A stretch of 64,000 nucleotides of DNA, taken from contig CAVVOF010000003.1 of the NCBI GenBank assembly GCA_963749905.1, forward strand, positions 620,001 to 684,000. Direction: 5' to 3'. The position numbers and the translations under genes were made by a program. Below, one piece after another: positions 54,172 through 63,480 of this stretch (positions are counted from its first letter, which is position 1; the number at the start of each line of letters is the position of its first letter). The DNA comes from UBA10649 sp963749905. Its GTDB lineage: Bacteria; Actinomycetota; Actinomycetes; S36-B12. The notes under the pieces were generated by a model. That model made no database searches, was not told the DNA's origin, and saw nothing but the letters and a program-made list of their open reading frames with translations.

Positions 54172-54840
54172 ATGGACAAGGACCTCGTCGACCAGGTGAT
54201 CGACGCCGCGCAACGTGTCGTCGCAAGCGGCGCCATCTCGGCGAACGGTCACGGCAACATCAGCATCCGGGTCCCGGGGGCCGAGGAGATGTACTTCACG
54301 GCGGCGCCCTCGTTGCGTGATCATCCCCGGTCCGCCGTCGTCCGAGTCGGCCTCGACGGCACTCTGCTGGAAGGGGACCTGCCACCTATCCAAGGCGCCG
54401 TGGTGGCCATGCACACGGCGATGTACGCCGACAACGCCGAGGTCGGCTGCGTCCTGCATACGCACTCGCCGTATGCCACGGCGTTCGCCGTCGCTCATCG
54501 GCCGATCGGCTGCTGGAACGAGGCGCTGGCCATGTTCGGGCTTCCCTCCGGGGTGCCGGTCGCGGGCTACGGTCCCCGCGGATCCGACGAGGCGGTCGCG
54601 AACATCCGCGCCGCGGTCGTGCCCGGAGTGCCGGCGGTCCTGCTCGCTAACCACGGCGTCCTCGTCTTCCACAAGAACCCGGACCTCGCGATCGTCGTCG
54701 GCGGCGTCGTCGAGGAGGCGGCGCAGGCGGGCATCAACGCCGCGGCCATCGGTGGGCCGGTGGACATCCCCGAATCCATGAGGGCCGCGGCACTGCAGCG
54801 GGCCATGACCTTCGACGCGGCGGGCACGAGGCACGCCTAG
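54172..54840 (+). CDS. class II aldolase/adducin family protein
   Basis: The 222-residue protein has the class II aldolase fold. HGNISIRVPG near the start, HTHSPYATAFA (the zinc-binding His pair) around residue 98, and LLANHGVLVFHKN (the third His) around residue 162 agree with the fuculose-1-phosphate aldolase/ribulose-5-phosphate 4-epimerase group. It would split or epimerise a sugar phosphate or similar compound; the substrate is not known. The standard four-residue acid region is less clear, so a non-sugar role is possible. GAGAGGA precedes ATG 54172. Confidence 0.87.
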   Translation: MDKDLVDQVIDAAQRVVASGAISANGHGNISIRVPGAEEMYFTAAPSLRDHPRSAVVRVGLDGTLLEGDLPPIQGAVVAMHTAMYADNAEVGCVLHTHSPYATAFAVAHRPIGCWNEALAMFGLPSGVPVAGYGPRGSDEAVANIRAAVVPGVPAVLLANHGVLVFHKNPDLAIVVGGVVEEAAQAGINAAAIGGPVDIPESMRAAALQRAMTFDAAGTRHA

Positions 54841-54947
54841 CTGCTCCGGGGTCCCCGCCGTTCCCTGCACCGATCAATCGGCCGCGACCGGTGTACTCGC
54901 TCGCGGATCGGGTCCATGATGGAGAAGGTCCAACGAGAGGAATGCGC

Positions 54948-55154
54948 ATGAGCGTCTACCGAGTGGTCGATGTCATCGGCACGAGCGAAACATCCTGGGA
55001 GGACGCGGCCGCTGAGGCGATCGCCACCGCGTCAGGGTCCCTGCGGGACATCCGGATCGCGGAGGTCGCCAAGCAGGACGTCGTGATCGCGGACGGCGGG
55101 ACGCTGCTCTACCGCACCCGGCTGCAGCTGTCGTTCAAGTACGAGGCCGAGTAG
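54948..55154 (+). CDS. dodecin
   Basis: The 68-residue protein matches dodecin: VYRVVDVIGTSETSWEDAA at the N-terminus, SLRDIRIAEVAKQD in the middle and YRTRLQLSFKYE at the end. Dodecins assemble into 12-mers that store or buffer flavin; actinobacterial ones bind FMN or riboflavin derivatives, and some also bind CoA. The flavin-stacking Trp is W17 in the SWEDA segment. A GAGAGGA site precedes ATG 54948. The gene ends 12 nt before a GAGACCTGCTGG palindrome. Confidence 0.93.
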   Translation: MSVYRVVDVIGTSETSWEDAAAEAIATASGSLRDIRIAEVAKQDVVIADGGTLLYRTRLQLSFKYEAE

Positions 55155-55165
55155 CCCTCCCCGCA

Positions 55166-55226
55166 CCGAGACCTGCTGGCACGGACACCAACCGCGGAAC
55201 TAGGTGTCGGTGCGAGCAGGTCTCGG
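55166..55226. repeat. GAGACCTGCTGG palindrome, copy 2
   Basis: CCGAGACCTGCT (55166-55177) pairs perfectly with AGCAGGTCTCGG (55215-55226); the inner GCACGGACACC pairs with GGTGTCGGTGC with one mismatch. The central loop is about 13 nt. It lies between dodecin and the DEAD-box helicase gene, both on the plus strand. Confidence 0.8.
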
Positions 55227-55262
55227 CGGGAGGGTGGGGCGGCGCTGCTGTACCGTCCAGAG

Positions 55263-56936
55263 GTGACTGACCCCGACGCCACCTTCACGTCCCTGGGCCT
55301 GCGGCCCGAATTGTTGAGCACGCTGCAGGCACTGGGCTACGAGGAGCCGACGCCGATCCAGGCCGCCACCATCCCCGTCCTCGTCAGTGGCGCCGACCTG
55401 CTCGGGCAGGCCGCGACGGGCACCGGCAAGACCGCGGCCTTCGCGCTGCCCATCCTCGAGCGGCTCGACCGTGGCGAGCGCGGTCGGGAGCCGTCGGCGC
55501 TGGTCCTGGTCCCGACCCGCGAGCTCGCGCTCCAGGTGTCCCAGGCGTTCCACAGCTACGGGCGTCAGCTCGGCGCTCGGCTCGTGGCCATCTACGGCGG
55601 AGCCCCGGCGCGCCATCAGATCGACGCCCTGCGGCGCGGCGTCGACGTCGTGGTCGCGACTCCGGGGCGGGCGCTGGACCTCATCAACCGCGGTGTGCTC
55701 CGCCTCGACAAGGTGGACACCGTGGTTCTCGACGAGGCCGACGAGATGCTGGAGATGGGCTTCGTCGAGGACATCGAGACGATCCTGGCCCTCACCCCCG
55801 ACAGCCGGCAGACAGTCCTGTTCTCGGCGACCATGCCCAAGCGCATCGACAAGCTCGCCAGCCGACACCTGCGCGACCCCGAGCGAGTGTCCATCCGTGC
55901 CCGCCAGACCGCCGAGGGCGAGGTGCCGCTCGTGCGGCAGGCCGCCTACATCGTGCCCCGGCGCAACAAGGCATCCGCGCTCGGTCGCATCCTCGACGCC
56001 GAGGACCCGGTGGCCGCCATCGTGTTCTGCCGCACCCGGGGGGCCGTCGACGAGCTCACCGACCTGCTCGTCGCGAGCGGGTACCAGGCCGAGGCCCTGC
56101 ACGGCGGCCTCACCCAGGACCAGCGCGATCGCGTCATGGGTCGGCTGCGATCGGCGACCACCGAGCTCCTCGTCGCCACCGACGTCGCCGCCCGCGGGCT
56201 CGACATCGACCAGCTGACGCACATCGTCAACTACGACCTGCCGATGAGCCCGGAGGCCTACGTCCATCGCATCGGGCGGGTGGGGCGTGCGGGTCGCGAG
56301 GGGGTGGCGCTGAGCCTGGTCGATCCGCGTGAGCGGCGCATGCTCTCGTCGATCGAGAAGTTGATCGGGAAGACGATCCCCGTCGAGCGGGTGCCGACGG
56401 CCGCCACGGTTCGCGGCATGCGGCTCCAACGCAGCGTCAAGGCCCTCGAGGACGTGCTCGACGGCGAGCCCGACCACCTCGACCGCTACCGCGAGGTCGT
56501 CGAGGGCATGTTCGACGTGCGCGATCCCCGCGACGTCGCGCTCGCCGCGTTCGCCTTGCTGCACGAGGCGACGCAGGGGACCGCCCGCGACGACGATGAC
56601 CGGGATCTCTCCGCACCCGACGAGGGCCACGGCCGGGCCACCGGCAGGCACGAGGAGAGGCCGGCCGGATCCCCGCGCAAGGCCAGGAAGCTGAGCGGCC
56701 CGGCCAGCCGACTGTTCGTCTCGGTAGGACGCAAGGCCGGAGTGACGCCCGGGGACATCGTCGGCGCGATCACCGGCGAGGCGGGCGTCAAGGGCAAGGA
56801 CATCGGCGCGATCACCGTGCACGAGATGTACTCGCTGGTCGAGGTGCCGGAGGACAAGGCCCGCAAGATCGCCAAGGCGATGAACCACTGCACCATCCGC
56901 GGGCGCAAGGTGTCCGTCCGCCTCGACCGCGGCTGA
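55263..56936 (+). CDS. DEAD-box RNA helicase (DeaD/CsdA-like) with DbpA-type RNA-binding tail
   Basis: The 557-residue ATP-dependent RNA helicase has all motifs in order: Q motif (GYEEPTPIQAATIP), motif I ATGTGKTAAF, PTRELALQ, TPGR, motif II DEADEML, SATMP, then in the second RecA domain VATDVAARGLDI and HRIGRVGRAGREG. After a charged linker (residues about 440-490) comes a DbpA/CsdA-like RNA-binding domain (RLFVSVGRKAGVTPGDIVGAIT). It remodels structured RNA in ribosome assembly and cold stress. The start is GTG 55263. It converges on the GH64-like gene, with a palindrome between them. Confidence 0.95.
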   Translation: MTDPDATFTSLGLRPELLSTLQALGYEEPTPIQAATIPVLVSGADLLGQAATGTGKTAAFALPILERLDRGERGREPSALVLVPTRELALQVSQAFHSYGRQLGARLVAIYGGAPARHQIDALRRGVDVVVATPGRALDLINRGVLRLDKVDTVVLDEADEMLEMGFVEDIETILALTPDSRQTVLFSATMPKRIDKLASRHLRDPERVSIRARQTAEGEVPLVRQAAYIVPRRNKASALGRILDAEDPVAAIVFCRTRGAVDELTDLLVASGYQAEALHGGLTQDQRDRVMGRLRSATTELLVATDVAARGLDIDQLTHIVNYDLPMSPEAYVHRIGRVGRAGREGVALSLVDPRERRMLSSIEKLIGKTIPVERVPTAATVRGMRLQRSVKALEDVLDGEPDHLDRYREVVEGMFDVRDPRDVALAAFALLHEATQGTARDDDDRDLSAPDEGHGRATGRHEERPAGSPRKARKLSGPASRLFVSVGRKAGVTPGDIVGAITGEAGVKGKDIGAITVHEMYSLVEVPEDKARKIAKAMNHCTIRGRKVSVRLDRG

Positions 56937-56944
56937 CCCCCCTT

Positions 56945-57013
56945 TCCGCCGAGACCTGCTGGTACCGACACCAACCAGCGCGGTTGGTGTAGGTACCACT
57001 AGGTCTCGGCGGA
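56945..57013. repeat. GAGACCTGCTGG palindrome, copy 3
   Basis: A 69-nt imperfect palindrome. The arms begin TCCGCCGAGACCTGCTGGTA (56945) and end AGGTCTCGGCGGA (57013); 32 positions pair with three mismatches and the loop is AGCGC. It lies between the convergent helicase and GH64-like genes. It differs from copy 4 at one base only. Confidence 0.85.
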
Positions 57014-57023
57014 AGTGGGTCCG

Positions 57024-59835
57024 CTAGGCGGGCTCGACGCACGCTTGGTACGTCGGATCCCACCAGGAGCCGGGCGGACAGGTGGGCACCACGGGTGTCG
57101 GCGTCGATGTCGGGTCGGCGCCGACGGCGAGGTTGACCCGCGCGAGCGCTGACGTGGTGCCGTCGGATCCGGTGATCGTGAAGGCGGTCTGGCTGAGCGT
57201 GGCGACGGGGGTGCCGCTGATCACGCCCGTCTCGGTGTCGAGGGACAGTCCGCTGGGCAGGACGGGGCTGATCGAGTAGGTCACCGGACCGGTGAACCCG
57301 AACTCAGCGAGCACGGCCGTGGTGATGGGCGTCCCGACATCGACCTTCACGGTCTGCGGCGTCGGGGCGAGCCTCGCCTGCACTGCGGTCGGCCCATGGC
57401 AGGTCGCGGGGTCACCAAGCGTGAGGTCCCAGTAGTAGGCGAAGGCCTGCTGCTGGTTCGGGGACAGGTCCGACGGCACGAACGTGTCGGAGTACGGCAT
57501 CGCGTACACGCCGGACGGCTTCGGCGCTCCCGGTGCGGGAAGGCTGTAGTCGCTGTTGGACGCGGCGCGGATCACGTCGTCGTACACGTTCCACGCGTAC
57601 TGCCCGGTCTTCGTCGGGTACGTCGGCTGCGCGGCCGCGTACGCGTCCGTGAGCGGGTTGCGAGTGAAGTTGACGCCCGACGCCCCGGTGTCGTTGCCGT
57701 AGGCGGAGCCCCAGTAGCCGTAGGAGAACGCCGCGATGAAGTCGCGGTAGATCGTCTTGGTCACCGTGGTCCAGCCGGTGCCGGTGAGCGCAGATCCGTT
57801 GGACCACCCGAGCCACGCCTTGCCGGGAAGCTGCACATTGAACGGACCGTCCTGCCCGTACAGGCCGTACCCAGTGCCGCCGCGCGTGCCGGGACCATAG
57901 AGACCGGCTTGCTCAACTCGCAGGGTCGGTCCGGGCTGACCGCCGCTGACGGTGCCCGCCAGCGTCCACACTCCGCCGCTGAGGGTCGCGGTGTAGTCGA
58001 AGGCCCCGTTGCCGTACTGGGGATCCTTCTTCGTCGAGGTGACGCCGACGCTGTCCTGGACGGTCAGCGGGCCGGTAACGCTGGTCGCGTACGTCTCGAC
58101 GCTCGGGTACGGCGTGGGGTACTTGGACGCACCGACGAGCCCGATCCACGTGCTGCCCCCGTCGCTCACGTCATTCAGGTCGTCGAGGGTCCATGTGCCC
58201 GGCGCCGGGGTGCTCGTCGGCAGCGTGCCGGTGTACTTCATGACCCCGCCCGTGTTCGTGCCCGTCGCCTGGTCGAACACGTACGGCGACATGTCCACTC
58301 CGGTCAGCGACAAGCCGTTGACGATGTCGACGAGGCAGCCGGTGTCGCGGTAGGAGCCGGGGATGGCGCTCTGGGACTGGTCCTTGAGGACCTGCGACAT
58401 GGTGACACCGACCTGGTCGATCATCGTGAAGTCCACGTCAAGACCGGACGCGTCGTAGGTGAACTCCGCGAACCCGTAGCGGATCGTCGACGTGGCCGGG
58501 TCCGGCGGGGCGCCGGTGAGGCTCGCATTCGAGAAGTACAGGTTCCCGGACTCGACCGGCGGGGTCAGGGTGAGCGTGGCGGAGTGGGTAGCTGCGTCGT
58601 AGCCCGGCAGTGACGTGAAGGCGGCACTGGTCAAGGTGGATCCGTTCACGCCGGTGATCCCGCCGACCGCTCCCCCACCCGAGACGTCCGCCATCACCGA
58701 CAGGTACAGGTCCCCGTCTGCGATGCCGGACGTGGCGGAGTTCGTGACCGTGACGGGAATCGCTCCCTGATACGGGGGCAGGAATGTGAAGCCCCCGGAC
58801 GGGGGAACGGATGCGACCGTGTAGCCCGCAGGTCGGGAGCCCTTCTTCGGCAACGTGATGACCACGGCGCACGACGATGCGGGCACGTTCGGGACCTGGA
58901 ACGAGATGCTGGACCCGTTCGCTGCCGGCTTCAGGTTCAAGGCCGGGTACGTGGCGGTCGGATTGTCGGCCGGGCAGTAGGCGAACGTGACTGCGGTCGC
59001 CGTGTTGAGCCCACTCCCGGTAGCCGTCACCCACTGCGGATCCGTCACCTGCGTCTGTGCCCCCTCTGCTGGGGACAATGCGATGGCCGGCACCCTCGCC
59101 GCGGTATCCACCCACACCCCGCTCGGGGTCAACGCCGTCGTATCGACGGTGTTCCCGGATGGCAGCGTGAAGGTGACGATGCACGAGGTTCCCGCCGGGA
59201 CGGTGGCGAGCGTGGCGGCATCGGGGGTGACAGTCGCGCGGCTCGCAGGACTCGAGCCGATCGCGGCCACCGTCGCGGGCACCGTTACCGCACCGCAGGA
59301 CAAGGACGCGGCCGTGACGCCCGAGAACCCGGCGACATCACCCGGGCTCCGTCGGATTCGCGGTCGAGCCGATCACCATGAATGAGGCATCCCCACCCGA
59401 GACCGGCAGGATCGACGGCGCTGCACCAATGGGGGTCAGGTACGCCACGTCGGTCGCGCTGTAGGTGATCTGGCCGACGAGCAGACCCGGGGTGGTCGGC
59501 TTGGTGCGCGTGGTCACGTACAGGTCACACGTCGACGGCTCGAACGGTCCGAGCTCCGCCGTCAGTGTTCCCGCCGCCGCGTCCACCGTGACGCCGGTGA
59601 CGGACCCGGATCCGGCCACGGGCGTCCCCGAGCTCTCGCAGCCCTGAATCGTCACCGCGCTCCTGGCGACCAGTCCCGCAGCGGTGACGGTGACCTGCGT
59701 CGTGTATCCACCCACCGCGACGATGGTGGTCGGCGAGACACTCGGCGACGGTGCCGCATGCACTGCCTGCGGCAGCGCTACCCCTCCGGCGATGAGGGCC
59801 ACCGTGGCGGCGATGGCGGCAAGCACGCGGGTCAC
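57024..59835 (-). pseudogene. large secreted GH64-like protein with Ig-like domain, one frameshift
   Basis: GTG 59835, with GAGGAG five bases upstream, opens a secretory signal (residues 1-28, ending VHAAPS). At about base 59340 that frame stops, but a one-base shift continues it directly (PGDVAGFSGVTAASLSCGAV) to 57024. Full length is about 935 residues. The centre (YFSNASLTGAPPDPATS, then YGFAEFTYDASGLDVDFTMIDQVGV) resembles the GH64 beta-1,3-glucanase/thaumatin-like fold. The C-terminal part (LPSGLSLDTETGVISGTPVA) is a putative Ig (He_PIG) domain. A wall-glucan or fungal glucan target is inferred. It is flanked by near-identical palindromes. Confidence 0.7.
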
Positions 59836-59923
59836 GGGCACTCCTCGGACGGCATCGGACGGTAGCTGGCCCTGCAGGTCAGGTATCGGATGGCGTCGAA
59901 GCATCTCACCCGCGTGCCCCATT

Positions 59924-59992
59924 TCCGCCGAGACCTGCTGCTACCGACACCAACCAGCGCGGTTGGTGTAGGTACCACTAGGTCTCGGCGGA
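59924..59992. repeat. GAGACCTGCTGG palindrome, copy 4
   Basis: This 69-nt palindrome is 68/69 identical to copy 3 and has the same orientation; the single change is a G to C after GACCTGCTG. It lies between the divergent GH64-like gene and the type III PKS gene, so a terminator role is unlikely here. Confidence 0.85.
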
Positions 59993-60013
59993 CGGGGCAC
60001 CTACGATCACGTG

Positions 60014-61087
60014 ATGACGTACATTGCCGCTGCGCACGGCGTGGTCGGCCCCTTCGGGTACCCGCAGGACGTCATCACCGAGGCTTTCGCCACCGTCGTC
60101 GCCCCCGACGGCGAGCAGAGACCGCTCATCGAGCGCATCCACAAGGCCACCGGGGTGCAGCACCGCAACCTGGCCATCCCACTGGAGGCCTACGCGCACC
60201 TCGCCGACTTCGGGGCGGCCAACGACGAGTTCATCCGGGTGGGCGTCGACCTCGGCGCTGAGGCGATCGAGGGGGCACTGGCCGCCGCGCACCTCGATGC
60301 CACCGACGTCGACATGATCCTGTCCACGTCCGTCACCGGCATCGCCGCACCCTCCCTCGAGGCCATGCTCGTGCCGCGGATCGGCCTGCGGGCGGACGTC
60401 AAGCGAGTGCCGGTCTTCGGTCTCGGCTGCGTGGCCGGTGCCGCCGGGATCGCGCGACTGCACGACTACCTCGTCGGGCACCCCGACGACGTGGCCGTGC
60501 TCCTGTCCGTCGAGCTGTGCTCCCTGACCGTCCAGCGCGACGACGTGTCCATGCCCAACATCGTGGCCAGCGGCCTGTTCGGCGACGGCGCCGCCGCGGT
60601 AGTCATGGTGGGCGACAACCGCGCCGCCCGCATGGGCCTGACCGGCCCGCGCGTGGTGGCCTCCCGCAGCCGGCTCTACCCGGACACCGAGAAGACGATG
60701 GGCTGGGACATCGGCGGCAGCGGATTCCGCATCGTGCTGTCCGCTGGCGTCGCGGATGTCATCAACCAGTACCTCGGCGACGACGTGGGCGATTTCCTGG
60801 CCGACCACGACCTCACGACCACCGACGTGTCGCGCTGGGTGTGCCATCCGGGCGGACCACGGGTGCTGGAGGCTATGGAGTCCGCGCTGGACCTCCATGA
60901 CGGTCAGCTCGACGTCACCTGGCGATCACTCGCGGCCATCGGCAATCTGTCGTCGGCCTCGGTCCTGCATGTGCTGTGCGACACCCTCGACGGGTCAGTG
61001 GACGGTGCGCCGGAGCCAGGGACCGCCGGCCTGCTGATGGCGATGGGCCCGGGCTTCTGCGCCGAGCTCGTGCTGCTGGAATGGTGA
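60014..61087 (+). CDS. type III polyketide synthase (alkylresorcinol/alkylpyrone type)
   Basis: The 357-residue chalcone-synthase-like enzyme has the full catalytic triad: Cys in FGLGCVAGAAG (about residue 138), His in VCHPGGPRVLEAM and Asn in AIGNLSSASVL. These enzymes extend a fatty acyl-CoA with malonyl- or methylmalonyl-CoA and cyclise it. The next two genes correspond to methyltransferase and hydroxylase partners, as in srsABC of Streptomyces griseus, so phenolic-lipid synthesis is the likely pathway. ATG 60014 overlaps an upstream GTG by frame; either gives the same protein within one codon. It is 22 nt from palindrome copy 4. Confidence 0.93.
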   Translation: MTYIAAAHGVVGPFGYPQDVITEAFATVVAPDGEQRPLIERIHKATGVQHRNLAIPLEAYAHLADFGAANDEFIRVGVDLGAEAIEGALAAAHLDATDVDMILSTSVTGIAAPSLEAMLVPRIGLRADVKRVPVFGLGCVAGAAGIARLHDYLVGHPDDVAVLLSVELCSLTVQRDDVSMPNIVASGLFGDGAAAVVMVGDNRAARMGLTGPRVVASRSRLYPDTEKTMGWDIGGSGFRIVLSAGVADVINQYLGDDVGDFLADHDLTTTDVSRWVCHPGGPRVLEAMESALDLHDGQLDVTWRSLAAIGNLSSASVLHVLCDTLDGSVDGAPEPGTAGLLMAMGPGFCAELVLLEW

Positions 61088-61091
61088 GCCG

Positions 61092-61613
61092 ATGACCGGC
61101 TTCGTCCTGTTCACGATCCTGATCGCCCTCGTCGCGGTCGAGCGCGTGGTGGAGCTCGTCGTGTCGAAGCGCAACCTGCGCTGGAGCGCGGAGCACGGCG
61201 GCGTCGAGTACGGCCGGTCCCACTACCCGTACATGGTGGCGCTGCACGTGTTCCTGCTCGTCGGGGCGCTCGTCGAGGTATGGGTGTGGCAGAAGCCGCT
61301 CATCCCCGCACTGTCCTGGACGATGTTCGTGCTCGTCCTCGCGTCGCAGGCTCTGCGGTGGTGGTGCATCACCACTCTGGGCAAGCGCTGGAACACCCTC
61401 GTGGTGATCGTCCCCGGCATGCCTCGCGTCACCGGCGGCCCATACCGCTGGCTGAGCCATCCGAACTACGTGGCCGTCGTCATCGAGGGCATCGCGCTGC
61501 CGATGGTCGGGTTCGCCTGGGTCACCGCCCTGGTGTTCACCGTCCTGAACATCCCGCTGCTCGCCGTCCGCCTGCGCACGGAGAACGCCGCGCTCGCCAC
61601 CCTCCCGCGATGA
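61092..61613 (+). CDS. ICMT-like membrane methyltransferase
   Basis: The 173-residue protein has four to five transmembrane helices and the C-terminal block GPYRWLSHPNYVAVVIEGIALP, which matches the SAM-binding region of isoprenylcysteine carboxyl methyltransferase-like proteins (PEMT/ICMT group). In srs-type operons such a protein O-methylates the alkylresorcinol. It starts 4 nt after the PKS stop and its stop overlaps the next start (ATGA), so the three are one translational unit. Confidence 0.85.
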   Translation: MTGFVLFTILIALVAVERVVELVVSKRNLRWSAEHGGVEYGRSHYPYMVALHVFLLVGALVEVWVWQKPLIPALSWTMFVLVLASQALRWWCITTLGKRWNTLVVIVPGMPRVTGGPYRWLSHPNYVAVVIEGIALPMVGFAWVTALVFTVLNIPLLAVRLRTENAALATLPR

Positions 61614-62629
61614 TCGACCTGATCGTCGCGGGCGGCGGGCCCATCGGCCTGATGACCGCCATCCGTGCGCGCCTGGGCGGCCTGGACGTCACCATCGTCG
61701 AGCCGCGCACTGGACCGATCGACAAGGCCTGCGGCGAGGGCCTGATGCCCGACGCACTCGCGCGGCTGAACGCCGTCGGCGTGGATCCCGCAGGCCGTGA
61801 CTTCCACGGCATCCGCTACGTGGCACCGGGCGCGGTCGCCGAGGCGCGGTTCCGATCCGGGACCGGTCGGGGGGTCCGGCGGCTCGAGCTGCAGTCGGCC
61901 TTGCAGCGACGGGCCGAGGAGCTCGGCGTGGGCTTCGTCAGCGGCCGCGTTGATTCGATCTCGCAGGGCGACGGATGGATCGAGGCCGGGGGCCTTCGCG
62001 CGCGATACCTCGTGGGGGCTGACGGCCTGCACTCCGCGGTGCGCCGCGCGCTCGGACTCGGCTTGCAGTCGTCCGGCGAGCAACGGTTCGGCATCCGCCA
62101 GCACTTCGCGGTGCGGCCGTGGACGGACCTCGTCGAGGTCTACTGGCTCGACGACGCTGAGCTCTACGTGACGCCGGTGAGCGACTCGACGGTGGGCGTG
62201 GCCGTGCTTGGCCGTGCACCCTTGGACCTCGACCGCGCGATCGTTCGCGTCCCGTCCCTCGCGTCCCGCCTCGAGTCGGCGCCTCGGGCGAGCGAGTCCC
62301 GCGGCGCCGGTCCACTCCGGCAGAACGTGGCGGCACGATCCGTTGGGCGGGCGCTGCTCGTCGGCGACGCGGCCGGCTACGTGGACGCGCTCACCGGCGA
62401 GGGGCTGCGCGTCGGCTTCGTCGAGGCCGAGGCAGTCGTGCGGGCGGTGCTCGCGGACGATCCCGACCGCTACGAGGCGGACTGGCGGCGCATCACCCGC
62501 TCGTACCGCTGGCTGACCGGGGGGCTGCTGTGGGCGGCATCCCGTCGTCGGGTGCGGCCGATGATCGTGCCCGCCGCACGGGCGCTCCCACCGGTGTTCG
62601 GCCGGATCGTGGACTCGCTGGCCGCGTAG
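61610..62629 (+). CDS. FAD-dependent monooxygenase/hydroxylase
   Basis: The 339-residue flavoprotein starts with the dinucleotide-binding loop LIVAGGGPIGLMTAIRARL, has the YLVGADGLHSAVRRAL (DG motif) segment and VGRALLVGDAAGYVDALTGEGLRVG (GD motif) near the C-terminus. It is like the PHBH/geranylgeranyl-reductase superfamily. In srs-type clusters it hydroxylates the resorcinol ring, leading to a quinone. ATG 61610 overlaps the methyltransferase stop. It ends 6 nt before the convergent UbiA-type gene. Confidence 0.9.
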   Translation: MIDLIVAGGGPIGLMTAIRARLGGLDVTIVEPRTGPIDKACGEGLMPDALARLNAVGVDPAGRDFHGIRYVAPGAVAEARFRSGTGRGVRRLELQSALQRRAEELGVGFVSGRVDSISQGDGWIEAGGLRARYLVGADGLHSAVRRALGLGLQSSGEQRFGIRQHFAVRPWTDLVEVYWLDDAELYVTPVSDSTVGVAVLGRAPLDLDRAIVRVPSLASRLESAPRASESRGAGPLRQNVAARSVGRALLVGDAAGYVDALTGEGLRVGFVEAEAVVRAVLADDPDRYEADWRRITRSYRWLTGGLLWAASRRRVRPMIVPAARALPPVFGRIVDSLAA

Positions 62630-62635
62630 GCGGCG

Positions 62636-63463
62636 TCAGCCCACCCGATCGCCGAGAACCGCGGTGACGATCACGAGCACCGCGACGTCGACCGCGACCA
62701 TCGCCACGATCGCCTGGAACATCGCGGCCCGACGCTGCGATCGGGAGCCGAGGACGAGCGCAGCAAGGAAGACCACGATGACGAGCAGGGCCAGCCACCG
62801 GCTGACCTCGGCCGTGACCACGGCCAGGATCCCACTCCCAACGGCCAGCAGCACCCAGCACAGGACGATGGACCGGCGGGCGCCGAGGCGGACGACCAGT
62901 CCGCCGACTCCCGCGGCCCGGTCCGACTCGACGTCAGGCAGGGCGTTGGCCAGGTGCGCGCTCACGCCGACGATGGCGAACACGGCGACGGACCACGGTG
63001 TCGGCGGCTCCCCGTCCAGGCCGAGGGACAGGAAGGCCGGCATCGCCCCGAAGGCCAGGGCGTACGGGAGCCAGGACCACGCCGTGCGCGAGAGCCGCAC
63101 GTTGTAGAGCCAGGCCATCAGGATGGCGAAGACGTGGAACGAGCCGCCCAGCCAGCCGGCCACCGCCCAGCTGAGCACGCAGGCCGCGGCGAGCGCCGTC
63201 GTGGCCGAGATCCACAGCGCCCGCGGCGACACGGCCTGAGCGACCGTCGGCTTGCTCGCCCGGCCGACGCGCGCGTCCAGGGCGGCGTCGAACGCGTCGT
63301 TGCTCCACCCCACCGACAGCTGGCCGAGGAAGATCGCGGCGAACACCGTCGCGAGTGGCCACCCCGACCAGCCCAGGCTCCACGCGAAGGCGGTGATGAC
63401 CAGCGAGACGGCCAGCGTCGGCAGCGCGTGGGCAGCCGTGACGAAACCGCGGAGCCGACGCAT
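62636..63463 (-). CDS. UbiA-family prenyltransferase
   Basis: The 275-residue integral membrane protein has eight to nine helices and both Asp-rich motifs that bind the Mg-diphosphate: NDAFDAALDARVGRASKP (NDxxDxxxD, about residues 55-72) and DVESDRAAG (DxxxD, about 175-183). It would attach a prenyl chain to an aromatic or quinone acceptor in the membrane. ATG 63463 is used; the longer frame would enter the palindrome copy 5. Lying next to the phenolic-lipid operon, it could prenylate its product, but its strand differs and this is only suggestive. Confidence 0.88.
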   Translation of the reverse strand: MRRLRGFVTAAHALPTLAVSLVITAFAWSLGWSGWPLATVFAAIFLGQLSVGWSNDAFDAALDARVGRASKPTVAQAVSPRALWISATTALAAACVLSWAVAGWLGGSFHVFAILMAWLYNVRLSRTAWSWLPYALAFGAMPAFLSLGLDGEPPTPWSVAVFAIVGVSAHLANALPDVESDRAAGVGGLVVRLGARRSIVLCWVLLAVGSGILAVVTAEVSRWLALLVIVVFLAALVLGSRSQRRAAMFQAIVAMVAVDVAVLVIVTAVLGDRVG

Positions 63464-63480
63464 GCCGTGAGCCTCCCACT

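Noticed and set aside
51530..54226. 898-codon minus-strand frame opposite the fasciclin and glutaminase genes
   Set aside because: It is an antisense shadow of two well-supported genes, with low-complexity composition.
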